Assembly (NCBI GenBank): GCA_016931365.1
Contig: JAFGEY010000154.1
Span: 1 to 5,694, forward strand
DNA length: 5,694 bases
Direction: 5' to 3'
DNA from: Anaerolineae bacterium
GTDB taxonomy: Bacteria > Chloroflexota > Anaerolineae > JAFGEY01
The position numbers and the translations under genes were made by a program. The notes under the pieces were generated by a model. That model did not search any database and was not told the origin of the DNA. It was given only the letters and a program-made list of their open reading frames with translations. This document shows positions 1 to 5,694 of this stretch, piece after piece. Positions within the stretch are counted from its first letter, which is position 1. The number at the start of each line of letters is the position of its first letter.

Positions 1-2219
1 AAGGCCCATCGACCGCTCGCGGTCGAACCGCCCGCCGGGGCGTCCGCAAACCGCACCTCGTCCATCTTGTCCTGCTCCCAAAAGCAGTGGCTTATCCAGG
101 CCAGTGGAGTCAGCCGCCAGGTCAACGACATCACGTTGCGGTGTTGGATCACACGCGGCAACGTGGTATGCCCCGACCAGTAGTCGGGACGCAGGCCAGA
201 GCCTTCGCCAGAAGTGTGTGGGCAAGACCAGAAAATGACTGCCTTGTTCTTGAGCGTGACCTGAGCCACGTGCGTCGACGATTCGTACTCGCCCTTGCGG
301 TGGTCTTGCAGGCCGGAGATCAGGTAATCGGGTGTGCGATAGACACAGAAATTGGCGCTTGGCGTTGCGGCGACAGTCGCCGAGGTGCGCAAGACGCCTT
401 GCCGCACCCTGGATTCGATCACTGCCTGGTCGTCGACGGCGATGTCGGCCAAAATCTTGGGCACGCGATACTGGCTGGTGGCTATGGTCACCGGAGCCAT
501 CCCGCTGCTGCCCTTGGTCAGCGAGCCGTTGCCAAAGAGCAGCCAGTTGATCGGCGATGTGCCCTCAAAATCGGGATATTTGACGTAAATGCCATAGCTG
601 CGCCCATGCGTGGTGCCAAAAACCCCATCCAGGCTGTCGGCGGCGAGGTTGAAAAAGGTATAATCCAGCACGTTGCCGGCCATTTGCCGCAGCTTGTAAT
701 CCTCGCTGATGGCAAAATCGTACACGTTGACGAGGGGCGCGATGCTGATCGGGTAATACGAATTGGAATGCCACTCGTCAAAACCGAACCGCCCACGCTG
801 GGCCAACCATTCGGTGATGTACATCCGCCCTTTGGTGGCGTGATAGAGGCCGCGCTGGCGGCTGTTAGTGAATTCCTCGGTGGGGAACAACTGCCCGGCC
901 ATCCACTCGGCAACATGAAAGAGCAGCCGGTGGTTCTCCGACCCCATATACATCACCGTGTCGCCCGGCTCGTCGACCCAATATTTAAAGCCCAACACGG
1001 TGTCCTTCATCATGGCCTTGATCATCGAGCTGAGACGGTTCTGCGTCTGATCCCAGACCATCAACCGCACGAGTCCCTGGATCACAAAATCGGCGCAGTC
1101 CTTGCGCGCGGCGATAAAGTCGCACGTCTCGCGGATCGTCGACTCGTCGATCTCATCGTAACGTCCCAACGCGTAGCGCGCCACCTGCGTCCAGATGCCC
1201 CACGCCGATCGGCGCTCGACATTGTCGGCATAGTGCTCCAACACCAGCCGCTTGCGCTCATCAAGTTGATCGTACCCTTGCGGCGCAACCTGGGGCGTCA
1301 CTTTATGAACCTCGAACTCGACCATGGTCAGCGGCACGCCGCGCGCATTGAGCCAGGTGCTCTCGATGCGATACGCACCATCCTGTAGATCGCCGCCGGC
1401 GCAAAAAGCAGCCAGCCCGGCTGAAACGGGCGATATCTCGCGCACCACCCGGTTTTCACCTTGCAGCAGTCGCATCCGCACTTGACCTTGCGACGCGTCG
1501 GATGCGCTGCATCCAGCAGTAAAATCCAAGCCAACTTGATGCTCGGGATAGAACACGTCGCGCGCCAAGCGCAGCCCGGCGACCTCGGCCTCAATCCGGG
1601 CACGCGCGTCGAGGGTCATTTCGGGCGACAGCGGCACGTGGGCTAACACATTGCCATCGGACACACTCAGCAGGCAGCCCACCTGGGCCATGCGCCCCAA
1701 GCGGAACAGCCCCACGGTGACAACGTTGGGGCCGGCGGCCAACTCGGCCCAAAAACCATACTCAAAGCTGCTTTGCCCCGGCTGAGCGGTAACATCGAAC
1801 ACAGTCTTGCCATTGACCATCACCATCACGCGCGAGGTGATACGCACCAACAGGCAAAGTTGGTGCAAGCCGGGCGTGTCGGGTGAGAGAACAGTCGACA
1901 AAAAGGCCGCGCCCAGATGGTTGGAAATGTTGTACTGTCCCCAGGAGAGATACTTTTCCGGCTTGCGCACCAGGCTCCAGCGCGACGACATGCCGCGCCA
2001 GGCGATCTCCTGTCCTTCAAGCGGTGATGAGGCCAGAATGTCCCTGGCCTCGTCGACGATTTCGAGCAGCGCCGAACGGCCCACCGTTGCCCCGGCCTTT
2101 TCAAAAAGAGTCAATCCCTGCACATACGCCGAGAGGTCCTGGTAAAACGGCCCCAGGATCAGCCACGGCTTGATCCCATCGCCAGTCTTGATCGCACGAA
2201 CAAGATTTGGGTGCTCCAT
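1..2219 (-). CDS. Large uncharacterised protein, toroid polysaccharide-lyase-like (C-terminus beyond window)
   Basis: This frame is open from ATG at 2217-2219 to the left edge (739 codons, no stop), so the gene is cut only by the window. The start is fixed: an in-frame TGA lies two codons upstream (2223-2225), and GGGAGG at 2227-2232 is spaced seven bases from the ATG. Residues 1 to about 210 look beta-sandwich-like, with WLILGPF at 19-25 and VNGKTVFD near 135-142, as in sugar-active-enzyme accessory domains. Residues about 300-560 are helical and carry GSENHR at 426-431, GFDEWHSNSYY at 479-489 and GVFGTTHGRSY at 532-542. The remainder is beta-rich and includes a PDYWSGH...LPRV segment. By inference this is an (alpha/alpha) toroid plus beta-sandwich enzyme like the heparinase II/III or alginate lyases, with N429/H430, Y488 or Y489 and H538/R540 as candidate active-site residues. 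No signal peptide is visible, so it is probably cytoplasmic. It could instead be a glycoside hydrolase or a non-catalytic toroid. The CDS is certain; the function is tentative. Confidence 0.85.
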   Translation of the reverse strand, partial: MEHPNLVRAIKTGDGIKPWLILGPFYQDLSAYVQGLTLFEKAGATVGRSALLEIVDEARDILASSPLEGQEIAWRGMSSRWSLVRKPEKYLSWGQYNISNHLGAAFLSTVLSPDTPGLHQLCLLVRITSRVMVMVNGKTVFDVTAQPGQSSFEYGFWAELAAGPNVVTVGLFRLGRMAQVGCLLSVSDGNVLAHVPLSPEMTLDARARIEAEVAGLRLARDVFYPEHQVGLDFTAGCSASDASQGQVRMRLLQGENRVVREISPVSAGLAAFCAGGDLQDGAYRIESTWLNARGVPLTMVEFEVHKVTPQVAPQGYDQLDERKRLVLEHYADNVERRSAWGIWTQVARYALGRYDEIDESTIRETCDFIAARKDCADFVIQGLVRLMVWDQTQNRLSSMIKAMMKDTVLGFKYWVDEPGDTVMYMGSENHRLLFHVAEWMAGQLFPTEEFTNSRQRGLYHATKGRMYITEWLAQRGRFGFDEWHSNSYYPISIAPLVNVYDFAISEDYKLRQMAGNVLDYTFFNLAADSLDGVFGTTHGRSYGIYVKYPDFEGTSPINWLLFGNGSLTKGSSGMAPVTIATSQYRVPKILADIAVDDQAVIESRVRQGVLRTSATVAATPSANFCVYRTPDYLISGLQDHRKGEYESSTHVAQVTLKNKAVIFWSCPHTSGEGSGLRPDYWSGHTTLPRVIQHRNVMSLTWRLTPLAWISHCFWEQDKMDEVRFADAPAGGSTASGRWA

Positions 2220-2226
2220 CGCTCAA

Positions 2227-2232
2227 CCTCCC
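2227..2232 (-). promoter_or_regulatory. Strong Shine-Dalgarno for the large toroid-like gene
   Basis: The minus strand reads GGGAGG, seven bases before the ATG at 2219. This is close to the ideal anti-16S complement and spacing, and it settles the start codon together with the in-frame stop just upstream. Confidence 0.85.
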
Positions 2233-2260
2233 TCTACGCCTGAACCACAAACACGTTGCT

Positions 2261-2276
2261 TTGGCCCTGGTTGGCC
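2261..2276. repeat. Helically phased TTGGCC direct repeat in the leader of the large gene
   Basis: Ttggcc occurs at 2261-2266 and 2271-2276, a 10-base period that puts both copies on one DNA face. It lies between the predicted transcription start (about 2286) and the ribosome binding site, a place where a repressor could act. The two ggcc cores could also form a weak 4-base hairpin with a 6-base loop. Chance is possible. Confidence 0.25.
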
Positions 2277-2292
2277 GCATTAAATTCGTCCA

Positions 2293-2321
2293 AGTATCGT
2301 CTTTTTTGGTCATTGAGTCAA
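2293..2321 (-). promoter_or_regulatory. Sigma70-type promoter for the large toroid-like gene
   Basis: On the minus strand TTGACT (2316-2321; 5 of 6 matches to TTGACA) is followed after exactly 17 bases by GATACT (2293-2298; 4 of 6 matches to TATAAT). The spacer contains an A-run. Transcription would start near 2286 and give a leader of about 65 bases before the ATG at 2219. The site sits in the AT-rich part of the gap between the radical SAM gene and the large gene, so the large gene can probably be expressed separately from the upstream genes. This is a sequence match only; an unusual sigma factor is not excluded. Confidence 0.6.
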
Positions 2322-2327
2322 TTTGAA

Positions 2328-2337
2328 GCATACATGC
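2328..2337. promoter_or_regulatory. Short palindrome just upstream of the -35 box
   Basis: The bases gcat-ac-atgc form a 4-2-4 palindrome ending six bases upstream of the predicted -35 hexamer. Its place suits an activator or repressor site, but it is short enough to occur by chance. It abuts the right-hand arm of the hairpin element at 2339-2394. Confidence 0.25.
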
Positions 2338-2338
2338 T

Positions 2339-2394
2339 GCGTGAAACGCCAAGATGGAAAAGACAACATTCTCATTTTCCAGCAAGTTTCACGC
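2339..2394 (-). repeat. Hairpin element immediately after the radical SAM stop codon
   Basis: A perfect 9-base inverted repeat, gcgtgaaac (2339-2347) and gtttcacgc (2386-2394), encloses a second perfect 7-base inverted repeat, tggaaaa (2355-2361) and ttttcca (2375-2381), with a 13-base loop. In the minus-strand transcript the hairpin begins one base after the TAA of the radical SAM gene (2396-2398). No U-run follows the stem, so it is not a textbook intrinsic terminator. It may terminate weakly, protect the 3' end of the mRNA, or be a dispersed intergenic repeat. A related element lies at 4199-4253 after the permease gene. Confidence 0.75.
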
Positions 2395-2395
2395 C

Positions 2396-4156
2396 TTACC
2401 CTATCCACGGCGGAAACGGTATTCCTCGCTGTTTTAAATAGCTCGCATACAAGAATCGATACGAATCGTGTATGTAATACTGCCCAAATTGCTTTGGGGG
2501 CAGCGCTTGGAGCAGGCTGTCGACCACCTGCCCGGCGGTCGTCTCGTCCAGCCCAGATCGCACCTCGTAATCGTAATAGATGGACAAGTCCTTTTCTGAT
2601 GAATCAATTATCCGCCCAATTTCATATTTGCGCCAGTTCAAGTGTGCGGGTGCATAACACTCCAGCAAGAACGCGCCCGGCGATGCCGAGTGGATATCGC
2701 GCCCGTGCCGGTAGACCAGATCGACCGTTGCCTGCGCGTCGTCCATCGTCTCGCCAGGAAAGCCAAAAAAGAAGAACAGGTGATTCCAAATACCGGCCTC
2801 GGCGCTCTCGCGCAGAATTCGCCCCACCTGCTCGACTTGCGTGCCCTTGCCGATCTTGGCGATCACGCGCGCCGAGCCGCTCTCCAGACCAAAGAGCAGC
2901 ATTCGGCAGCCGCCGCGCGCCATTTGAGCCAGCAAAGAGCCTGTCAACTGCTGCTCAAAGCGCGCGCAAGTGATCCACTCGACCGGGGCTTCTTGAAACT
3001 GTCCAGCTTGAAGAAGCTTGGACATCTCGCGCAGCGTGCGCGGAGTGATCGCCTCATCGGCGAAAAAGATGTGCCGCACGCCGTAACGCTTGTGCAAGGC
3101 CAGCATCCGCTCGACGATAACCCCGGCCTCCAACTGGCTGAACCGCTCTGTCCCGCCATAGCCCTGGTTGCAGAATGCGCATTTGCCATAATAACAGCCC
3201 CGTGTCGTGGTCAGCGGCAAGATCAACCGGGGCGACAGATAGAGATCGAGTGGCAGGCCGTCAAAATCAGGCATCGGCAACTGGTCAATGGACGGCGGCT
3301 GGCAAACTGCATTGACACCAACCCGGCCCTCGTCACGGCTACCGCCGCGATCGCGGTAGATGAGGTTGGGCACAGCCGACAAATCATCGCCTTTCTCCAA
3401 CGCCTCGACCAATCGCAGCAGCGGGATTTCGCCGCTGAACGGGATCGCACTGTCGAACAAATTCCAAACAGCCCCCACCCCGGTCAGCGACTCACGCAGC
3501 ATCGACACGTGCGGGCCGCCCAAGGTGATATGACAGGCCATTCCCGACGCTTTGATCAGGTGACACAGGGTCATCGCCGCCAACATCTGATCCATCGTCG
3601 CGATCGAGATACCCACCAAATCGGGCTGTTCGCGCATGATGTCGGGCAAAACATGCCGTTGAAACAGGTCGAGAAAGGGATTGATCTGCGGGTCGCCCAC
3701 CGCAGCCAGCAGTGCGGCGCTACTATCCACTGGAACTGGCGATACAAAGCGGGTCAGTTCAAATGAAGCAGGGTAAAACGGCAGCGAGGCCAAAGCCAAG
3801 GCATCGGCAACAACCTCAAAGGCCTGCAAGCTGGCCTCACCTTCGAAAAATGCCTCGCCGCGCAAAACGCCCTTTGCCTCCGCCACTTGAGATGCCAGCG
3901 AGGGGCCGGCCTCCGACGCCCAGGCAACGATTTCGGCAGGCAGCAAAACGCGCCGGGCAGATCGATCTGCCCGGCGCAGTCGCTCAAGCACGTTCTCAAG
4001 GTGCATTCGGCTCAAAAGTCGATCAAAGAACTCGACATTCAGGTCGCGCTGTATCGTTTCGACGCCGCGGCTGCGCAAGTATGCCGTCAGTGTCGGCAGC
4101 GCCAAGTGCGGCATCGTCGGCACCCAATGCGGGGGAAAGAGCAGCAGCACCTTCAT
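2396..4156 (-). CDS. Cobalamin (B12)-binding-domain radical SAM protein
   Basis: This 586-residue protein has the two-part layout of B12-dependent radical SAM enzymes. Residues 1 to about 225 form a Rossmann-like cobalamin-binding region (KVLLLFPP at 2-9, PDLVGISI at 178-185, HITLGGPHVS at 209-218). The linker has GEIPLLRLVEAL at 242-253 and VPNLIYRDR at 262-270. The radical SAM barrel begins at TTTRGC; C321, C326 and C329 should bind the [4Fe-4S] cluster, with FADEA at 365-369, GLESGS at 423-428 and FFGFPGET at 463-470. No DxHxxG motif is visible in the B12 region, as is usual in this class. Cysteine spacing is CX4CX2C rather than the classic CX3CX2C. Family members perform methylations and other radical rearrangements; the substrate here is unknown. 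The start follows a weak AGGCGG (4161-4166), seven bases upstream. The gene follows the permease gene by 101 bases and precedes the large toroid-like gene. No RiPP precursor was recognised nearby. The family call is secure; the reaction is not. Confidence 0.93.
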   Translation of the reverse strand: MKVLLLFPPHWVPTMPHLALPTLTAYLRSRGVETIQRDLNVEFFDRLLSRMHLENVLERLRRADRSARRVLLPAEIVAWASEAGPSLASQVAEAKGVLRGEAFFEGEASLQAFEVVADALALASLPFYPASFELTRFVSPVPVDSSAALLAAVGDPQINPFLDLFQRHVLPDIMREQPDLVGISIATMDQMLAAMTLCHLIKASGMACHITLGGPHVSMLRESLTGVGAVWNLFDSAIPFSGEIPLLRLVEALEKGDDLSAVPNLIYRDRGGSRDEGRVGVNAVCQPPSIDQLPMPDFDGLPLDLYLSPRLILPLTTTRGCYYGKCAFCNQGYGGTERFSQLEAGVIVERMLALHKRYGVRHIFFADEAITPRTLREMSKLLQAGQFQEAPVEWITCARFEQQLTGSLLAQMARGGCRMLLFGLESGSARVIAKIGKGTQVEQVGRILRESAEAGIWNHLFFFFGFPGETMDDAQATVDLVYRHGRDIHSASPGAFLLECYAPAHLNWRKYEIGRIIDSSEKDLSIYYDYEVRSGLDETTAGQVVDSLLQALPPKQFGQYYIHDSYRFLYASYLKQRGIPFPPWIG

Positions 4157-4178
4157 CGAGCCGCCTGACCTTTTCGCC

Positions 4179-4189
4179 TATGCTGCATA
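4179..4189. promoter_or_regulatory. Perfect short palindrome upstream of the radical SAM gene
   Basis: Tatgc-t-gcata is a 5-1-5 palindrome 22 bases upstream of the radical SAM start codon. It contains atgctgc, which recurs at 2334-2340 upstream of the large toroid-like gene. It could be an operator or part of the intergenic repeat; the sequence alone does not decide. Confidence 0.25.
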
Positions 4190-4198
4190 AAACATAAT

Positions 4199-4253
4199 GC
4201 GTGAAACACAAGACGTGATACGCAATGATATTTTGCCCTCACGCTTCACGTCT
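4199..4253 (-). repeat. Hairpin-forming repeat after the OppC-like stop codon
   Basis: Agacgtga (4211-4218) and tcacgtct (4246-4253) are perfect 8-base inverted repeats, and gcgtga (4199-4204) can alternatively pair with tcacgc (4239-4244). The element begins four bases after the permease TGA in the transcript. It shares the word gcgtgaaac (4199-4207) with the hairpin at 2339-2394 and has almost the same length (55 against 56 bases). No U-run follows. It is probably a degenerate copy of the same intergenic palindromic repeat. Confidence 0.6.
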
Positions 4254-4257
4254 CAAC

Positions 4258-5394
4258 TCACCTGGCATACGGATCGGCGGCATCGCGCATGCCATCGCCC
4301 AAAAAGTTAAAGGCAAAAACGGAAAGCATCACTGCCACTCCCGGCAGCAATACCCAGGGAGCCAGGGCCATCGAACTGAGGTTCTGAGCCTCTTGCAGCA
4401 GCACCCCCCAACTGATCGCCGGGGCGCGCAGCCCCAGGCCGAGAAAGCTGAGGCCGGTCTCGCTGAGGATCATGTTGGGAATGGCGATGGTCAAAGAAGC
4501 GATGATGTGGCTGAGGAAGGAAGGCACCATGTGGCGGATGATGATGCGCAACTCGTTGGAACCAACCAGGCGGGCGGACATGACAAAATCCTCTTCGCGC
4601 AGCGCCAGGAAACGCCCGCGCACCACCCGGGCCATGCCCGTCCAACTGATCAATGACAGGAGCACCGTGACGCCAAAGTACACCCGCACCACCGGCCAGT
4701 TGACCGGCAAGGCCGCGCTGAGAGCCATCCACAACGGGATGGAGGGGATGGAGCGGACGAACTCGATCGATCGCTGAATCATCGTGTCCAGCGTACCCCC
4801 GTAATACCCCGAGATGCCCCCCAGGAGAATGCCGATGGACAGGCTCAACAACACGCCGATCAGGCCGATGGAAAGGGAAATGCGCGCCCCGTAGCAGGTG
4901 CGCGAAAAGAGGTCGCGTCCCAGGCGGTCTGCGCCGGCCAAAAAGAGGCCCTGCTCGGCCTGATCCACGTCCAGGCCAAAGAGATGCCAGTCCGTCTCAA
5001 ACAATCCCCACATTTTGTAGGGGCTTCCGTGAACGAAAAAGCGCACGGCATGGCGAGCGGTGGTATCGTCATTATAGAGGTTGCGCAACGTTTCGGGGTC
5101 TTTGGTGCGCACGATCTTGAAGACAAAAGGCGCGTGAAACTGGCCTTCGGCGTCGCGGATGCGCACCCGGCTGGGCGGCGCAAATTTGTATTTGATAAAC
5201 GTATCATCGGGGTTATAAGGAGCCACAAACTCACAAAATGCCGCAACGATGTACAGGATAATGATGATCACGGCGCTGACCATAGCCATCTTGTGCTTGC
5301 GAAATTTCCACCACATCAACTGCCACTGGGTAGCGACGAATATCTTTTCTTCTTCAACCTTGCCCTGGACAATTCGTTTGAGATCGTTTGCCAT
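4258..5394 (-). CDS. ABC transporter permease, OppC/DppC type (peptide/oligosaccharide importer)
   Basis: This 378-residue inner-membrane permease would form the translocation channel with the OppB-type partner encoded just upstream. TM1 is at about 38-58 (start of a VSAVIIIILYIVAAF run). A long extracytoplasmic stretch (about 60-150) precedes GADRLGRD at 154-161, a family hallmark. Further membrane segments lie at about 172-195, 216-231, 236-253, 295-322 and 343-366. The cytoplasmic EAA loop that docks on the ATPase is at about 267-292 (FVMSARLVGS followed by H288 and P291), and the end GDGMRDAADPYAR is typical. The protein is longer than the roughly 300 residues of E. coli DppC/OppC because of the segment after TM1. 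Start: AAGGAAG (5400-5406) lies five bases before the ATG. The gap to the upstream permease stop is 28 bases, which indicates one operon. Such permeases import peptides, nickel or, in several bacterial groups, oligosaccharides; the neighbouring toroid-like gene favours a sugar, by inference. Confidence 0.94.
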   Translation of the reverse strand: MANDLKRIVQGKVEEEKIFVATQWQLMWWKFRKHKMAMVSAVIIIILYIVAAFCEFVAPYNPDDTFIKYKFAPPSRVRIRDAEGQFHAPFVFKIVRTKDPETLRNLYNDDTTARHAVRFFVHGSPYKMWGLFETDWHLFGLDVDQAEQGLFLAGADRLGRDLFSRTCYGARISLSIGLIGVLLSLSIGILLGGISGYYGGTLDTMIQRSIEFVRSIPSIPLWMALSAALPVNWPVVRVYFGVTVLLSLISWTGMARVVRGRFLALREEDFVMSARLVGSNELRIIIRHMVPSFLSHIIASLTIAIPNMILSETGLSFLGLGLRAPAISWGVLLQEAQNLSSMALAPWVLLPGVAVMLSVFAFNFLGDGMRDAADPYAR

Positions 5395-5399
5395 GTCTT

Positions 5400-5406
5400 C
5401 TTCCTT
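5400..5406 (-). promoter_or_regulatory. Shine-Dalgarno for the OppC-like permease
   Basis: The minus strand reads AAGGAAG in the 28-base gap between the two permease genes, with its AGGA core seven bases from the ATG at 5394. It supports this start and independent initiation within the operon. Confidence 0.75.
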
Positions 5407-5422
5407 TATCCCAGTGTCGTTT

Positions 5423-5694
5423 TTAGCCAGCTAACCGGATGCGCGGATCGACCACCGCCAGCAAAATATCCGAGATCAGCGTGCCGATCACGGTCAGGGA
5501 GCTGAGCAGAACGAGGAAACTTCCGGCCAGGTACATATCCTGCGAGGTCAGTGCGCGCAGCATCATCGGCCCGGTCGTTTGCAGGCTGAGCACCACCGAA
5601 ATGAGCGTTGCGCCCGAGATCAGACCGGCCAGCGACCAGCCCACCGTGCTGAAAAAGGGGTTGAGGGCCACGCGCACCGGGTATTTCCAGATCA
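5423..5694 (-). CDS. ABC transporter permease, OppB/DppB type (C-terminal fragment, start beyond window)
   Basis: The frame is open to the right edge; the visible 90 or so residues are the C-terminus of a permease that normally has about 310-340. They begin IWKYPVRVALNPFF, the tail of the cytoplasmic EAA loop region (equivalent to RNALLP in many OppB proteins). Two membrane segments follow, GWSLAGLISGATLISVVLSL and LVLLSSLTVIGTLISDILLAVV, and the protein ends at the family signature DPRIRLAG. The intervening LTSQDMYLAGS is the usual external loop. A GTG at 5675-5677 is an internal valine codon, not the start. It pairs with the OppC-type permease 28 bases downstream as the two membrane subunits of one importer; the binding protein and ATPases are outside the window. 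Confidence 0.92.
   Translation of the reverse strand, partial: IWKYPVRVALNPFFSTVGWSLAGLISGATLISVVLSLQTTGPMMLRALTSQDMYLAGSFLVLLSSLTVIGTLISDILLAVVDPRIRLAG

Noticed and set aside
87..1388. A 433-codon plus-strand ORF starting at GTG.
   Set aside because: It lies wholly antisense to the 739-codon minus-strand frame in exactly complementary codon register, so its openness follows from the codon use of the real gene. It has no recognisable domain, is rich in His, Arg, Pro and Gly, and its 'stop' is the complement of a leucine codon.
2101..2385. A 94-codon minus-strand ORF spanning the gap and the start of the large gene.
   Set aside because: It starts with TTG inside the hairpin, has no ribosome binding site, runs through the predicted promoter and then overlaps the large gene in another frame. 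I also considered it as a small peptide substrate for the radical SAM enzyme but saw no leader or core pattern.
2339..2394. The hairpin as a Rho-independent terminator.
   Set aside because: The stem is good, but the minus strand continues AGCATGTATGC without a U-run, so it was listed as a repeat with an uncertain terminator role.
2642..3766. A 374-codon plus-strand ORF.
   Set aside because: It is antisense to the radical SAM gene, whose motifs are clear, and its product shows no family features.
4023..4211. A 62-codon minus-strand ORF overlapping the start of the radical SAM gene.
   Set aside because: It is mostly an out-of-frame reading of the radical SAM N-terminus, with low-complexity Ala and Asp content and no ribosome binding site.
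4225..4257. A possible promoter for the radical SAM gene (TTGAGA with TATCAT).
   Set aside because: The hexamers look fair, but the spacer is 20 bases, outside the workable range, and they overlap the repeat element. Read-through from the permease genes is a simpler explanation.
5423..5677. The OppB-like sequence as a complete 84-residue small membrane protein starting at GTG 5677.
   Set aside because: The frame stays open upstream and continues with family-typical residues (IWKYP), and the fragment matches only the C-terminal part of OppB permeases.

Overview
The window is a GC-rich bacterial segment in which every supportable gene lies on the minus strand, so transcription runs from the right edge to the left. 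In transcription order it holds: the C-terminal end of an Opp/Dpp-type ABC permease (cut by the right edge), a complete partner permease of the DppC/OppC type, a complete cobalamin-binding-domain radical SAM protein, and a very large protein (739 codons visible) that runs off the left edge with no stop codon. The permease subfamily, the large uncharacterised protein and the short GTGAAAC-type intergenic repeats look most like Chloroflexota (Anaerolineae/Caldilineae-like). This is a family-resemblance judgement, not a measured placement.

Layout: 5423-5694 oppB-like 3' end; 28-base gap; 4258-5394 oppC-like; 101-base gap with a hairpin-forming repeat (4199-4253); 2396-4156 radical SAM/B12 gene; 176-base gap with a second, related hairpin (2339-2394), a good sigma70-type promoter (-35 at 2316-2321, -10 at 2293-2298) and a strong Shine-Dalgarno; then the large gene from 2219 leftwards. 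No stretch over 300 bases lacks a gene, and no RNA gene, CRISPR array or insertion sequence was seen.

The large left-hand gene is the most easily missed feature. It is open through the edge of the window, while a long antisense ORF in exactly complementary codon register (87-1388, plus strand) could be mistaken for the gene. Its product has an N-terminal beta-sandwich-like part, a helical middle that resembles an (alpha/alpha) toroid with SENH, GFDEWHSN and GTTHGRSY motifs, and a C-terminal beta-rich part. This architecture resembles toroid polysaccharide lyases of the heparinase/alginate-lyase type. It has no signal peptide, so a plausible model is that the permeases import an oligosaccharide that this protein processes inside the cell. 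The role of the B12/radical SAM enzyme between them is unknown.

Main points to follow up: the toroid protein as an undescribed enzyme family; a B12-radical SAM enzyme embedded in an uptake/degradation locus with a CX4CX2C rather than CX3CX2C cluster motif; and two related hairpin elements placed within a few bases of successive stop codons.
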